The notes beneath the pieces are model-generated. The model worked only from the letters and a program-made list of their open reading frames with translations. It was not told the DNA's origin and searched no databases. This document shows, piece after piece, positions 44,269 through 52,726 of a stretch of 64,000 bases of DNA; the stretch's first letter is position 1, and each line of letters opens with the position of its first letter. A program made the translations under genes and the position numbers. Source of the stretch: Pseudonocardia sp. ICBG1293 (GTDB lineage: Bacteria > Actinomycetota > Actinomycetes > Mycobacteriales > Pseudonocardiaceae); assembly GCF_020131355.1 (NCBI RefSeq), contig NZ_JAHLEL010000053.1:248001-312000 (forward strand). The letters run 5' to 3'.

Positions 44269-44912
44269 GCCTGCGCGCGGAGGGGGTGCGGGCCGGGTGG
44301 CGGGCCGGACACGCCGTCGTCGACGGGGTGGACCTGCGCGTGGAGCGGGGGACGGTGCTCGGACTGGCCGGCCCCTCGGGCTGCGGGAAGTCGACACTGA
44401 CCCGGGTGCTGGCCCTGCTGCACGCCCCGTGGTCGGGCCGGGTGACCGTCGACGACGAGCCGGTCCGCCGGTTCCGCTTCGACGCGCCCGCGCCGCTGCG
44501 CCGCCGGATCGGGGTCGTGTTCCAGTCCCCGCGGGCCGCGACCGACCCGCGGCTGACCTGCGAGGAGATCGTGGCCGAGCCGCTGCGCGCCGCCCGGGTG
44601 CCCGGGGTCGCCGCACGCGTCGACGAGGTGTGCGCGCAGGTCGGGCTGACCGCCGAGCTGCGCGGACGCCGGCCGCACGAGGTGTCCGACGGCCAGCTCC
44701 AGCGCGCCTGCCTGGCCCGCGCGCTGGCGCCCCGGCCGGACTACCTGCTGTGCGACGAGATGACCGCGGTGCTCGACGCGTCGAGCACCGCGGCCCTGGT
44801 CTCGGTGGTGTCCGCCGAGGTCGGCGGCCGCGGGCTCGGCGTCCTCGCCGTGAGCCACGACGAGCCGCTGCTCGCGGCCTGGGCCGCGCGGGTGGAGCGG
44901 CCCTGGAGCTGA
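44265..44912 (+). CDS. ABC transporter ATP-binding protein (DppF/OppF type), short
   Basis: A 215-residue ATPase with Walker A GPSGCGKSTLTRVLALL, Q-loop VVFQSPRAATDP, a degenerate signature VSDGQLQRACLAR, Walker B YLLCDEMTAVLD and H-loop LAVSHDEPLL. It lacks the about 100-residue C-terminal extension that most OppF/DppF proteins have, resembling the compact NikE-like ATPases. Last gene of the operon; its end meets the convergent hydrolase gene with one base between. Confidence 0.9.
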   Translation: MSLRAEGVRAGWRAGHAVVDGVDLRVERGTVLGLAGPSGCGKSTLTRVLALLHAPWSGRVTVDDEPVRRFRFDAPAPLRRRIGVVFQSPRAATDPRLTCEEIVAEPLRAARVPGVAARVDEVCAQVGLTAELRGRRPHEVSDGQLQRACLARALAPRPDYLLCDEMTAVLDASSTAALVSVVSAEVGGRGLGVLAVSHDEPLLAAWAARVERPWS

Positions 44913-44913
44913 G

Positions 44914-45817
44914 TCAGGCCTCGCGGACGGGCCGGCGCAGCTGCTCGGCCAGTGCGCCGGTGTCGCCGAACAAGATCTCGCGCCAGTGCTGCTCCAGCTC
45001 CCGGGTGTCGTGCCGGTCCGGGTGGAAGCGCGGGTGCCCGAACACCGGCATCCGGCCCAGGACCCGGCGCAGGAACTGGCCCCGCCCGAACAGCAGCCGG
45101 TAGCCCTCCCGCAGGTCCCGCGGCCGACGCCAGACGCCCTGCTGCACGAGCAGGTACACCCATCCGAAGACGACCGCGGGCAGCACAGTGGCCACCACGA
45201 GCGGTGCGGCTCGGCCGCGCTCGGGACCGTCGGTGCCGATGAGCTCGTAGACGTCCCAGGTCACCGACTTGTGCTCGAGCTCCTCGAGCGCGTGCCAGTG
45301 CCACAGCTCCCGGATGTCGGCGTGCACGCGCTCGGCGAACTCGTCGCTGCCCAGCGATGTCCTCGGCCATCACCGCGGTGAAGTGCTCCATCAGCGCGGT
45401 GCAGGCGAGCTGCTGGCGCGGCGAGGTGCGGTCGAGGACCTCCAGCGCGAGCGCGACCGCGGACTCCGGCACGTGCACCGGGAAGCCGCGGGAGCGGAAG
45501 GCCTCGTTGAGCCGGTCGTGCTCGCGGCTGTGGATGACCTCCTGCGCGGTGAACCCGGACACCCGGGCACGCAGCTCCGGATCGGTCACCCGATCCCGGA
45601 AGTGGATCACCGAGCGGACGAAGAAGTCCTCCCCCGGCGGGAAGATGGCCGAGAGCATCGCGAGGAACAGCGTCGCGGTCGCGTTGTCGGCGTAGGCCCA
45701 GCGGACCATCTGCTCGGGCAGCCGGAAGTCGAGGTGGCGCGGCGGGATGCCCACGTCGCCGCCGGTCAGCCTGCGCGGACGCGGGCCGCTCCCGTTGCTG
45801 GTCGCCGTCTCGGTCAC
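44914..45817 (-). pseudogene. Metal-dependent hydrolase (PF10118 type), frameshifted
   Basis: A helical, ferritin-like metal-dependent hydrolase of about 300 residues. The N-part from GTG 45817 (GGAGG upstream) has IPPRHLDFRLPEQMVRWAYAD, FPPGEDFFVRSVIHFRDRV, TAQEVIHSREHDRLNE and MEHFTAVMAEDIAG. The C-part is in another frame: SDEFAERVHADIRELWHWHA, LEELEHKSVTWDVYELIG to the stop at 44914. The His/Glu ligands are split between the two. One extra base in the GGG run (45350-45352, near residue 155) explains the break; removing it gives AEDIAGSDEFAE. Divergent from the TetR gene. Confidence 0.8.
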
Positions 45818-45952
45818 GGTCGGTCCTCCGGTCGTCGTCGACGGACGGGCCGCGCCTGTGACAGACAGTATCCCGTACAGCGCGTACCCCTTAGTGCGAG
45901 ATCATGGGGTGGCGCCGGGCACGGTGTCAACCAGGGGCGGGATGATGGCCGG

Positions 45953-46606
45953 GTGAGCGGATCCGCGACCCCCGGCGACGGCCGCGCCCGCCGCTGGGCG
46001 GGGCAGCGGGCCGCCCGCCGGGCCGAGGTCGTCGCGGCGGCGATGGCCGCGATCGCCGAGCACGGGCCGGAGGCCACGACCGAGCAGATCGCCGGTCGCG
46101 CCGGGGTCCCCCGGCCCGCGCTCTACCGGCACTTCGACGGCCTGGAGGACCTGCAGGGCGCGATCGCCGAGGCCGCGCTCGGGCTGTACTCCGAGGCGCT
46201 CGCGCCGGTGTGGAGCCCGCGCGGGACGCCGCGCGAGATGCTCGTCGCCGCCATCGCCGCGCACGTCCGGTGGCTCGCCGCGCACACCGACCTCTACCGC
46301 TACGTGCTGCGCGCCGCCGGGGTCACCACCGCCGTCACCGACATCCGGCACCGGATCGCCGACCGGATGACCGGCCTGCTGACCGGCGGCTACCCCGGGC
46401 TGCCCGCGGCCGTCGCGGCGCCGCTGGCGGCCGGCGCGGTCGGGCTGGTCGACGCGGCGACCGAGCGGTGGCTCTCCTCGGCGGACCCGCTGCCCCTCGA
46501 CGAGCTCGCCGAGCACCTGGCCCGGTGGGTCTGGGCGGTGCTCGACGCGGCGCTGCGCGACGTCGCGATCGAGCTGGACCCGGACGTCCCGCTCACCGCG
46601 GGCTGA
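45953..46606 (+). CDS. TetR-family transcriptional regulator
   Basis: A 217-residue repressor. The helix-turn-helix spans about 25-70: AAMAAIAEHGPEATTEQIAGRAGVPRPALYRHFDGLEDLQ (quoted here in part as TTEQIAGRAGVPRPALYRHF). The C-terminal ligand domain has HVRWLAAHTDLYRYVLRAAG. It is divergent from the metal-dependent hydrolase, 135 bases apart, so that gene is its most likely target. Ends 3 bases before the convergent deaminase. Confidence 0.88.
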   Translation: MSGSATPGDGRARRWAGQRAARRAEVVAAAMAAIAEHGPEATTEQIAGRAGVPRPALYRHFDGLEDLQGAIAEAALGLYSEALAPVWSPRGTPREMLVAAIAAHVRWLAAHTDLYRYVLRAAGVTTAVTDIRHRIADRMTGLLTGGYPGLPAAVAAPLAAGAVGLVDAATERWLSSADPLPLDELAEHLARWVWAVLDAALRDVAIELDPDVPLTAG

Positions 46607-46609
46607 GCG

Positions 46610-47053
46610 CTACTCGGCGACGCCGATGTCCTCGTTCCACAGGTCGGGGCGCTCGGTGACGAACGCGGTCATCATGTCGAGGCACCGCGCGTCGTCGAGG
46701 ACCTCCACGCGCACCCCGTGCTCGGCCAGCCAGTCGTGGCCGCCGTGGAAGGTCCGGGCCTCCCCGACCAGCACGGCGCCGATCCCGAACTGACGGATCA
46801 GTCCGGAGCAGTACCAGCAGGGCGAGAGCGTGGTGACCATGGTGGTCGTCCGGTAGTCGCGCCGGCGGCCCGCGTCGCGGAACGCCGCGGTCTCCCCGTG
46901 CACCGTCGGGTCGCCGTCCTGCACCCGACGGTTGTGCCCGCGCCCGAGCACCTCCCCGTCCGGCCCGACGAGCGCGGCACCGATCGGGATGCCGCCCGAG
47001 GCCAGCCCGGCCCGGGCCTGCTCCACCGCCACGTCCAGCCAGCTCGGATCCAT
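46610..47053 (-). CDS. Cytosine deaminase of the fungal (FCY1) type
   Basis: A 147-residue zinc deaminase. Ligands and catalytic residues: H52 and E54 in TVHGETAAF, C79 and C82 in LSPCWYC. Outside the motifs it follows yeast cytosine deaminase closely: GGIPIGAALVGPDGEVLGRGHN, VEVLDDARC, and the C-terminal ERPDLWNEDIG (yeast ends with a similar ERPQDWFEDIG). It should therefore convert cytosine to uracil, unlike the unrelated bacterial CodA. ATG 47053 has TAGGTT 7 bases upstream, inside the end of the oxygenase gene, giving it a likely independent promoter besides the operon. Other nucleobase substrates are possible. Confidence 0.87.
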   Translation of the reverse strand: MDPSWLDVAVEQARAGLASGGIPIGAALVGPDGEVLGRGHNRRVQDGDPTVHGETAAFRDAGRRRDYRTTTMVTTLSPCWYCSGLIRQFGIGAVLVGEARTFHGGHDWLAEHGVRVEVLDDARCLDMMTAFVTERPDLWNEDIGVAE

Positions 47054-47066
47054 GCGCGCGAACCTA
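47054..47066 (-). promoter_or_regulatory. Leaderless-type -10 of the deaminase
   Basis: TAGGTT (minus strand 47066-47061), 7 bases, ATG 47053. It overlaps the oxygenase stop codon. Confidence 0.5.
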
Positions 47067-47993
47067 TACCGAGATCGCGTCGAGGCGTTCACGCAGGAAC
47101 GGCGCGGACACCACCGGCTCCCGCACCCGCCTGCCCAGCGGCGGTGCCAGCGGTCGGACGACGGCGTCGTGGTCGAGCTCGAAGAAGAACACCAGCGACA
47201 CGAGGTCCTCCGCCGGGGCGTGGGCCTGCGGCGGGAGCACCCGGTGCCGTCCGGCCCGCCAACGGTCCCCGGTCCAGTGCGCCAGCAGGTCCCCGACGTT
47301 CACCGTCAGCGCGCCCGGGGTGTACGGCGCGTCCGTCCAGCCGTGCCCCTCGACGTCGACCTGCAGCCCACCCGCCCCGGGCTCGCGGTCGAGCAGGGTG
47401 ACGGTGCCGAAGTCGGTGTGCGGACCGATCCGGAACTGTCCGGGCAGCGGCGTCCCGGTCTCGGTCATCGGCGGGTAGCGGTTGATGTTGAACGTCCACG
47501 TCGGGTGCGTCGCGAGGTCACGCAGCGTCGACGGGGTCTGCCCGAGCGCTCCCGCGCACAGCTCCAGCAGCGCCCCCGCGACACGGGTCATCGCCGTGCA
47601 GTAGGCCGTCACCGCCTCCTGCAGCGCCGGGACCTGCGCCGGCCAGACGTTCGGCGGGAACCACACCGCGTCGACATCGACGTCCCCGGTGGGGACGAAC
47701 GGCCCCACCGCGAAGGACTCCTTGAGGTCCGGCGGCGAGTCGCCGCCCTCCACGCGGTCGTTGGCCTCGACCCCGGGTGGCAGCCAGCCCCGCCCGCCGA
47801 CGCCGACCGCGAAGCCGCGCTTGACCGGGTCGGGCAGCGCGAAGAACTCCCGCGCGGCGGCCCGCACCGCCCGCGCCGCGTCGTCGGGCACCCCGTGCCC
47901 GACGACCTGCAGGAACCCAGCCCGCTGCAACGCGGTGTCCACCACGACCGGGTCCGGCGCGGCCAGGTCCACGGTCGGGATCAGCGCGTTCAC
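47064..47993 (-). CDS. 2-oxoglutarate/Fe(II) oxygenase, isopenicillin N synthase-like
   Basis: A 309-residue double-stranded beta-helix dioxygenase. An N-terminal DIOX_N domain (PTVDLAAPDPVVVDTAL, FLQVVGHGVP) precedes the iron centre H192-x-D194 (IGPHTDFGTVTLL) and H250 (RWRAGRHRV). The 2-oxoglutarate-binding Arg of the usual RxS motif is not found where expected: the segment reads EDLVSLVFFF, with Leu264 at the Arg position. Lying between an NCS1 permease and a cytosine deaminase, it may oxidise a nucleobase, as fungal thymine 7-hydroxylase of the same fold does. That is inference. GTG 47993 overlaps the permease stop by 4 bases. Confidence 0.85.
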   Translation of the reverse strand: MNALIPTVDLAAPDPVVVDTALQRAGFLQVVGHGVPDDAARAVRAAAREFFALPDPVKRGFAVGVGGRGWLPPGVEANDRVEGGDSPPDLKESFAVGPFVPTGDVDVDAVWFPPNVWPAQVPALQEAVTAYCTAMTRVAGALLELCAGALGQTPSTLRDLATHPTWTFNINRYPPMTETGTPLPGQFRIGPHTDFGTVTLLDREPGAGGLQVDVEGHGWTDAPYTPGALTVNVGDLLAHWTGDRWRAGRHRVLPPQAHAPAEDLVSLVFFFELDHDAVVRPLAPPLGRRVREPVVSAPFLRERLDAISV

Positions 47994-49399
47994 CGCGTCC
48001 CCCCGGGCGGCGCGACGGCGGTGCGGCGCACCAGGACGGCGTAGAGCCCGGCCGAGAGCAGCAGACCCACCAGGAACGTCACGTCCCCGATCCCGGGCAG
48101 CAGCCGCGGCACGAGGCCGGTGAACAGCTCCTGGTTCGCGAACAGCAGCACCGACACGACGATGCCGACGACGAGCGCGATCGGGCCCGCGTGGTTGCGG
48201 TACGTGCGGTCGTAGAGCAGATCGGGGTCGGTCGGGCGCAGCCACTGGTCGGTGAGCACCACGCCGAGCCACGGCCCGACCCAGTAGACGACGACCAGCA
48301 GGAACGCCTCGTACCCCGCCGCGGCGTCGCCGAGGGCGACCAGCGCGATCGCGAACCCGACCGACCCGAACGCCAGCGCGACGACGGCCCGTGCCCGGGC
48401 CAGCGGCACGTCGATGCCGAGCGCGAGGAACGCCATCGCCCCGGAGTAGACGTTCAGCACGTTCGCCGCGACCGCCCCCACCGCGATGGCGACCAGGGTC
48501 AGCACGGCCAGCCATCCGGGCAGCAGACCGGTGTAGTTCGCGACCGGGTTGTCCGAGCCGAGGCCGGCCGCGGTCGCCGCACCGACCGACGCCGCACCGA
48601 CCGTCATGAGCACCGTGGTGGACAGGAACAGACCGCCGCCCGCGGCGAGCCCGGTGGCCCGGGCCGACACCGACCGGGGCAGATAGCGGGAGTAGTCCGC
48701 GGCGTACGGGCTCCAGCCCGCCGAGTACCCGACGACGGCGCCGACGGTCAGCAGGAACCCGCCGACCCCGCCCACCCCGTCCGGCGACGCCGGAGCGCCC
48801 GGGTCCGACGCGGCGAGGACCAGCACCGCGCCGACCCCGAGCACCAGCGCGAGCAGGGGGAAGGCGAGCCGCTCGAACGCCTGCACCAGGTTGTGCCCGA
48901 AGAACGCGACGGCGACCTGGACCACGACCACCACCACCAGCCACGCCACGGTCCCGCCGCCGGTGATCGCCGAGAGGGCGAAGGCGGCGCTGACGCTGTT
49001 CACCGCGAACCAGCCGAAGCCCGAGGTGATCGTCATCAGCGCGGCGGGCAACGCGTTGCCGCGGTGGCCGAAGGCGAGCCGTCCCAGCACCATCTGCGGC
49101 ACCCCGGTCGACGGCCCCCGGGCGGACAGCACCCCGTGGGCGACCGCGGCGAGCAGGTTCCCGACGACGATCGCCCCGACGGCCGCGGGCACCGTCTGCC
49201 CGAACGCCGTCACCGACAGCACGCCGACGAAGATCGTCGCGAACTCCAGGTTGGGTGAGGTCCACGTCCAGAACAGCTGGCGTGGCCTCCCGTGCCGCTC
49301 GCTGTCCGGTACGGGCTCGGTGGAGCCGGGTTCGACGGCGACGATGCGGTCGCCGTACCCGCGGTCCGCTGCCGCGCCGACGGTGTCCTCGGTGGTCAC
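47990..49399 (-). CDS. NCS1-family nucleobase:cation symporter
   Basis: A 469-residue permease with about 12 membrane helices. It has the cytosine/purine permease features: FWTWTSPNLEFATIFVG in helix 1 (NCS1 substrate and cation site), GFGWFAVNSVSAAFAL in helix 3, GWSPYAADYSRYLPR after helix 6, and YWVGPWLGVVLTDQ in the last third. Relatives import cytosine, purines, uracil or hydantoins. First gene of the permease-oxygenase-deaminase operon. Another GTG start is not obvious; the ribosome binding site is weak. Confidence 0.9.
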   Translation of the reverse strand: MTTEDTVGAAADRGYGDRIVAVEPGSTEPVPDSERHGRPRQLFWTWTSPNLEFATIFVGVLSVTAFGQTVPAAVGAIVVGNLLAAVAHGVLSARGPSTGVPQMVLGRLAFGHRGNALPAALMTITSGFGWFAVNSVSAAFALSAITGGGTVAWLVVVVVVQVAVAFFGHNLVQAFERLAFPLLALVLGVGAVLVLAASDPGAPASPDGVGGVGGFLLTVGAVVGYSAGWSPYAADYSRYLPRSVSARATGLAAGGGLFLSTTVLMTVGAASVGAATAAGLGSDNPVANYTGLLPGWLAVLTLVAIAVGAVAANVLNVYSGAMAFLALGIDVPLARARAVVALAFGSVGFAIALVALGDAAAGYEAFLLVVVYWVGPWLGVVLTDQWLRPTDPDLLYDRTYRNHAGPIALVVGIVVSVLLFANQELFTGLVPRLLPGIGDVTFLVGLLLSAGLYAVLVRRTAVAPPGGTR

Positions 49400-49525
49400 C
49401 GCGTCACTGTGACCCGCGGAGCGGGCCCGGCGGAACCTCGGTAACCGACTGTTGACACGGGTTGCTCCGTCCGGCCCGTAGTCCTGCGGATCCCGCGGAC
49501 GGACGGGGTCCGCCACGATCGACCC

Positions 49526-49996
49526 ATGCGGACGAACCTGAACGTGGCCCTGCAGGCCGGCAGTCTCCTGGCCTTCGTGGGCCTGCGGTTCACCGCGCCG
49601 GGCTGGTTCCTGATCATCCTGATCATCACCCTGGTCGGCCCGGTGCTCCTGACGGTGCCGTCGATCCTGGCGCTGACGGTGCTGCGCCGCCGGGTGCTCG
49701 CACCGGCGGTGACCGCCCCGTTCGTCGCCTGCGCCAGTTTCCTGCTCGCCGCGGGCCTGCTGATGCCCGACTTCGGCGACACGCAGGACTCGGTGCGCGC
49801 CCCGCTGTCGGTGCTGATGGAGTCCGCCGGGCTGGCCGCCGGTCCGTCCGGACCGCTGTACGTGCTCGGGTCGCTGGCCGTGGCCGGCTGGTCGGTCTCG
49901 ATGCTCTGGCTCGGGGTGGCGCTGGCGCTCGACGCCCGCCGGACCCACCGGGTCGCCGGGCCGCCGCACCCGGCGTGGGTACGGCCGAGCGCCTGA
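49526..49996 (+). CDS. Small four-helix membrane protein
   Basis: A 156-residue protein with four predicted membrane helices (about 10-22, 27-52, 60-80 and 108-135). The helix 2 core reads GWFLIILIITLVGPVLLTV. No conserved motif is recognised and no function can be given. CACGAT lies 6 bases before the ATG, similar to but weaker than the leaderless motif elsewhere. It is divergent from the NCS1 permease and faces truA. Confidence 0.65.
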   Translation: MRTNLNVALQAGSLLAFVGLRFTAPGWFLIILIITLVGPVLLTVPSILALTVLRRRVLAPAVTAPFVACASFLLAAGLLMPDFGDTQDSVRAPLSVLMESAGLAAGPSGPLYVLGSLAVAGWSVSMLWLGVALALDARRTHRVAGPPHPAWVRPSA

Positions 49997-50026
49997 GGCC
50001 CGTCCGGCGCGCGGTCCGGGAGTCGC

Positions 50027-50839
50027 TCAGCTCGCGCCCGGCACCCGGATCCGCCGGGTCCGCTCGGCGCGGGTGGCCAGCTCGTCGTCGCGGGGGTAGT
50101 CGACCCCGGTCAGCGACAGCCCGTGCGGCGGCGCGACCGTCACCTCGGAGGCGCGCAGCTCGCGGCGCAGCAGCCCCGCCGGCCAGTCGACGGGGCGGCG
50201 CCCCCGGCCGACCTCGAACACCGCACCGACCAGGCTACGGACCATCGAGTGGCAGAACGCGTCCGCCGACACCGCGGCGACCAGCACGTCCGGCTCCCCC
50301 GGCACGGCCGACCAGTCGAAGCGCAGCAGCGCGCGGACGGTCGTCGCGCCCTCGCGGCGCTTGCAGAACGCCGCGAAGTCGTGCTCCCCCAGCAGCAGGG
50401 CCGATGCGGCGTTCATCGGGCCCGGGTCCAGCGGGTACGGCCAGGCGACCGTCTCGCGGGCGCGCAGCGGCTCGGCACCGAACGGCGCGGTGGTCACCCG
50501 GTACCGGTAGTGCCGACGCAGTGCGGAGAAGCGGGCGTCGAACGCGTCGGGCACCCGGGAGACCTCGTGTACCCGCACGTCGGGGGGCAGGAAGCGGTTG
50601 AGCCGCCGCAGCAGCCCGTCGGTCCGCGCCGCGAGCCGCTCCGGGACGTCCACGTGGCAGACCTGGCCGGACGCGTGCACCCCGGCGTCGGTGCGCCCGG
50701 CGACGGTCAGCCGCAGCGGGGTGCGCAGCACGGTCGACAGTGCCTCGGTGAGCACACCCTGGACCGTCCGCCGGGTCGGCTGCTGGGCCCACCCGGAGAA
50801 GTCGGTGCCGTCGTAGGCGAGGTCCAGCCGCAGCCGCAC
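50027..50839 (-). CDS. truA: tRNA pseudouridine(38-40) synthase
   Basis: A 270-residue enzyme that isomerises U38-U40 in the tRNA anticodon stem. The catalytic Asp is in VAGRTDAGVHASGQV; LDLAYDGTDFSGWAQQP opens the fold, and FSALRRHYRYRV, LGEHDFAAFCKRR and FCHSMVRSLVGAV follow. The frame is open further upstream but passes through the hairpin behind rplQ, so GTG 50839 is preferred. Follows rplQ, as in most actinobacteria. Confidence 0.93.
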   Translation of the reverse strand: MRLRLDLAYDGTDFSGWAQQPTRRTVQGVLTEALSTVLRTPLRLTVAGRTDAGVHASGQVCHVDVPERLAARTDGLLRRLNRFLPPDVRVHEVSRVPDAFDARFSALRRHYRYRVTTAPFGAEPLRARETVAWPYPLDPGPMNAASALLLGEHDFAAFCKRREGATTVRALLRFDWSAVPGEPDVLVAAVSADAFCHSMVRSLVGAVFEVGRGRRPVDWPAGLLRRELRASEVTVAPPHGLSLTGVDYPRDDELATRAERTRRIRVPGAS

Positions 50840-50873
50840 GGTACCGGGGTCCGGGACGGGGCCGCCGGAAACG

Positions 50874-50910
50874 CCGACGAGCCCGCCGTCGGTGACGGCG
50901 GGCTCGTCGG
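50874..50910 (-). terminator. 17-bp hairpin between rplQ and truA
   Basis: Arms 50874-50890 and 50894-50910 are exact complements with a 3-base loop, beginning 16 bases after the rplQ stop. It probably ends the alpha operon mRNA, leaving truA dependent on read-through. Confidence 0.75.
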
Positions 50911-50925
50911 TGTGGTGCGGTCGGC

Positions 50926-51579
50926 TCAGGAGCCGGACTCCTTCTTGCCGGTGGAGCCCTCGGCGGCCTCCTCCGCGGCGGCAGCGGCGTCGACGGCCTT
51001 GTCGGCGGCCTCGGAACCCGGGGCCACCTCCTCGGCCTCGACCGCGGCGTCGACCGCCTTCTCGGCGGCCTCCTGGGCCTCGTCGGCCGCGGTGACCTCG
51101 GCCTCGGTGGCCTCGGTCGACTCGACCGTGGTGTCCTCGTCCGAGGACGCGGCGGCCGGAGCGGCGGCAGCGGCCTGGGACGCGGCCGAACGACGGGCAC
51201 GGTTCGCCTCGTCGGTCACCGTCTTCTGCTGGACCAGCTCGATGACCGCCATCGGGGCGTTGTCGCCCTTGCGCGGCATCGTCTTGGTGATCCGGGTGTA
51301 GCCACCGTTGCGGTCCGCGAAGAACGGGCCGATCTCGGTGACCAGGCGGTGCACGACCGACTTGTCGCGGATCACCTTCATGATCTCGCGCCGGTTGTGC
51401 AGATCCCCGGCCTTGGCCTTGGTGATCAGCCGCTCCGCGTACGGACGCAGCCGCCGGGCCTTGGCCTCGGTGGTGGTGATCCGGCCGTGTTCGAACAGCG
51501 AGGTCGCCAGGTTGGCCAGGATCAGCCGCTGGTGCGCGGGCGACCCGCCGAGGCGGGTTCCCTTGGTGGGCTGGGGCAT
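50926..51579 (-). CDS. rplQ: 50S ribosomal protein L17 with long acidic tail
   Basis: The first about 120 residues are standard L17 (PQPTKGTRLGGSPAHQRLIL, TTEAKARRLRPYAERLITKA, GGYTRITKTMPRKGDNAPMA). Residues 125-217 are an Ala/Glu/Asp/Val extension without structure, lengthening the protein to 217 against about 120 in E. coli and 180 in M. tuberculosis. Two bases separate it from the rpoA stop. Confidence 0.95.
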   Translation of the reverse strand: MPQPTKGTRLGGSPAHQRLILANLATSLFEHGRITTTEAKARRLRPYAERLITKAKAGDLHNRREIMKVIRDKSVVHRLVTEIGPFFADRNGGYTRITKTMPRKGDNAPMAVIELVQQKTVTDEANRARRSAASQAAAAAPAAASSDEDTTVESTEATEAEVTAADEAQEAAEKAVDAAVEAEEVAPGSEAADKAVDAAAAAEEAAEGSTGKKESGS

Positions 51580-51581
51580 GG

Positions 51582-52634
51582 CTACAACTGCTCCGTTTCT
51601 GCGTAGTCCTGACCGTCGTCACCGAAGGTGTCCGGGTCGAACCCGCTCCCACCGTCGACGCCGTAGTCGCTCGCCGCCGCCGACGGGTCGAACCCGGGCG
51701 GGCTGTCCTTGAGGGCCAGGCCGAGACCGACGAGCTTCATCTTGACCTCGTCGATCGACTTGGCGCCGAAGTTGCGGATGTCGAGCAGGTCCGCCTCGCT
51801 GCGACCGACGAGCTCGCCGACCGTGTGGATGCCCTCGCGCTTGAGGCAGTTGTACGACCGGACCGTGAGGTCCAGCTCCTCGATCGGCATCGCGAACGCC
51901 GCGATGGTGTCCGCCTCCTGCGGGGAGGGGCCGATCTCGATGCCCTCGGCGTCCACGTTCAGCTCGCGGGCCAGGCCGAACAGCTCGACCAGGGTCTTGC
52001 CGGCCGAGGCCAGCGCGTCCCGCGGGGTGATGGAGGGCTTCGACTCGACGTCGAGGATGAGCTTGTCGAAGTCGGTGCGCTGCTCGACTCGCGTGGCCTC
52101 GACCTTGTAGGTCACCTTCAGCACCGGCGAGTAGATCGAGTCGACCGGGATACGGCCGATCTCGGCACCGGTGGCCTTGTTCTGCATCGCCGGGACGTAC
52201 CCGCGACCACGCTCGACGACGAGCTCGACCTCGAGCCGGCCCTTGTCGTTGAGCGAGGCGATGTGCAGGTCCGGGTTGTGCACGGTGACACCGGCGGGCG
52301 GGACGATGTCCCCCGCGGTGACCGCACCCGGGCCCTGCTTGCGCAGGTACATCGTCACCGGCTCGTCCTCCTCGGAGCTCACGACGAGCTCCTTGAGGTT
52401 GAGGATGATGTCGGTGACGTCCGCCTTGACCCCCGGCACGGTGGTGAACTCGTGCAGGACGCCGTCGATCCGGATGGACGTGACGGCGGCACCGGGGATG
52501 GACGACAGCAGCGTCCGGCGCAGGGAGTTGCCGAGGGTGTAGCCGAAGCCCGGCTCCAGCGGCTCGATGACGAACCGCGACCGGGTCTCGGTGACGACGT
52601 CCTCGGCGAGTGAGGGTCGCTGAGAGATCAGCAT
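51582..52634 (-). CDS. rpoA: RNA polymerase subunit alpha
   Basis: A 350-residue alpha subunit. N-terminal assembly domain about 1-230 (FVIEPLEPGFGYTLGNSLRR, LLSSIPGAAVTSIRIDGV) and C-terminal promoter-UP/activator domain about 250-315 (IEELDLTVRSYNCLKREGI, RNFGAKSIDEVKMKL). ATG 52634 has AGGAGG 9 bases upstream. The end is acidic. Between rpsD and rplQ as usual. Confidence 0.97.
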   Translation of the reverse strand: MLISQRPSLAEDVVTETRSRFVIEPLEPGFGYTLGNSLRRTLLSSIPGAAVTSIRIDGVLHEFTTVPGVKADVTDIILNLKELVVSSEEDEPVTMYLRKQGPGAVTAGDIVPPAGVTVHNPDLHIASLNDKGRLEVELVVERGRGYVPAMQNKATGAEIGRIPVDSIYSPVLKVTYKVEATRVEQRTDFDKLILDVESKPSITPRDALASAGKTLVELFGLARELNVDAEGIEIGPSPQEADTIAAFAMPIEELDLTVRSYNCLKREGIHTVGELVGRSEADLLDIRNFGAKSIDEVKMKLVGLGLALKDSPPGFDPSAAASDYGVDGGSGFDPDTFGDDGQDYAETEQL

Positions 52635-52655
52635 GGGTGAGTGCCTCCTAAGCAC

Positions 52656-52717
52656 CTGCGACAACCGCTATTTGATGTCGCAGAGAGAACCCGCCGCCCC
52701 TCCCTGCGGGGCGGCGG
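52656..52717 (-). other. Two hairpins between rpsD and rpoA
   Basis: A 10-bp stem at 52691-52700/52708-52717 starts 10 bases past the rpsD stop. A second 8-bp stem (52656-52663 with 52676-52683) lies nearer rpoA. Together they could attenuate or punctuate the alpha operon, separating ribosomal-protein from polymerase expression. Confidence 0.55.
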
Positions 52718-52726
52718 AGTGTCGAG

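Noticed and set aside
47054..49265. Long open frame joining the oxygenase with sequence opposite or inside the permease
   Set aside because: The permease is certain in its own frame; the oxygenase fold begins at GTG 47993 with a 4-base overlap, so the upstream part is a shadow.
49452..49457. TTGACA as -35 of the small membrane protein gene
   Set aside because: No TANNNT lies at 16-19 bases; the closest candidate (TAGTCC) is more than 20 bases away.
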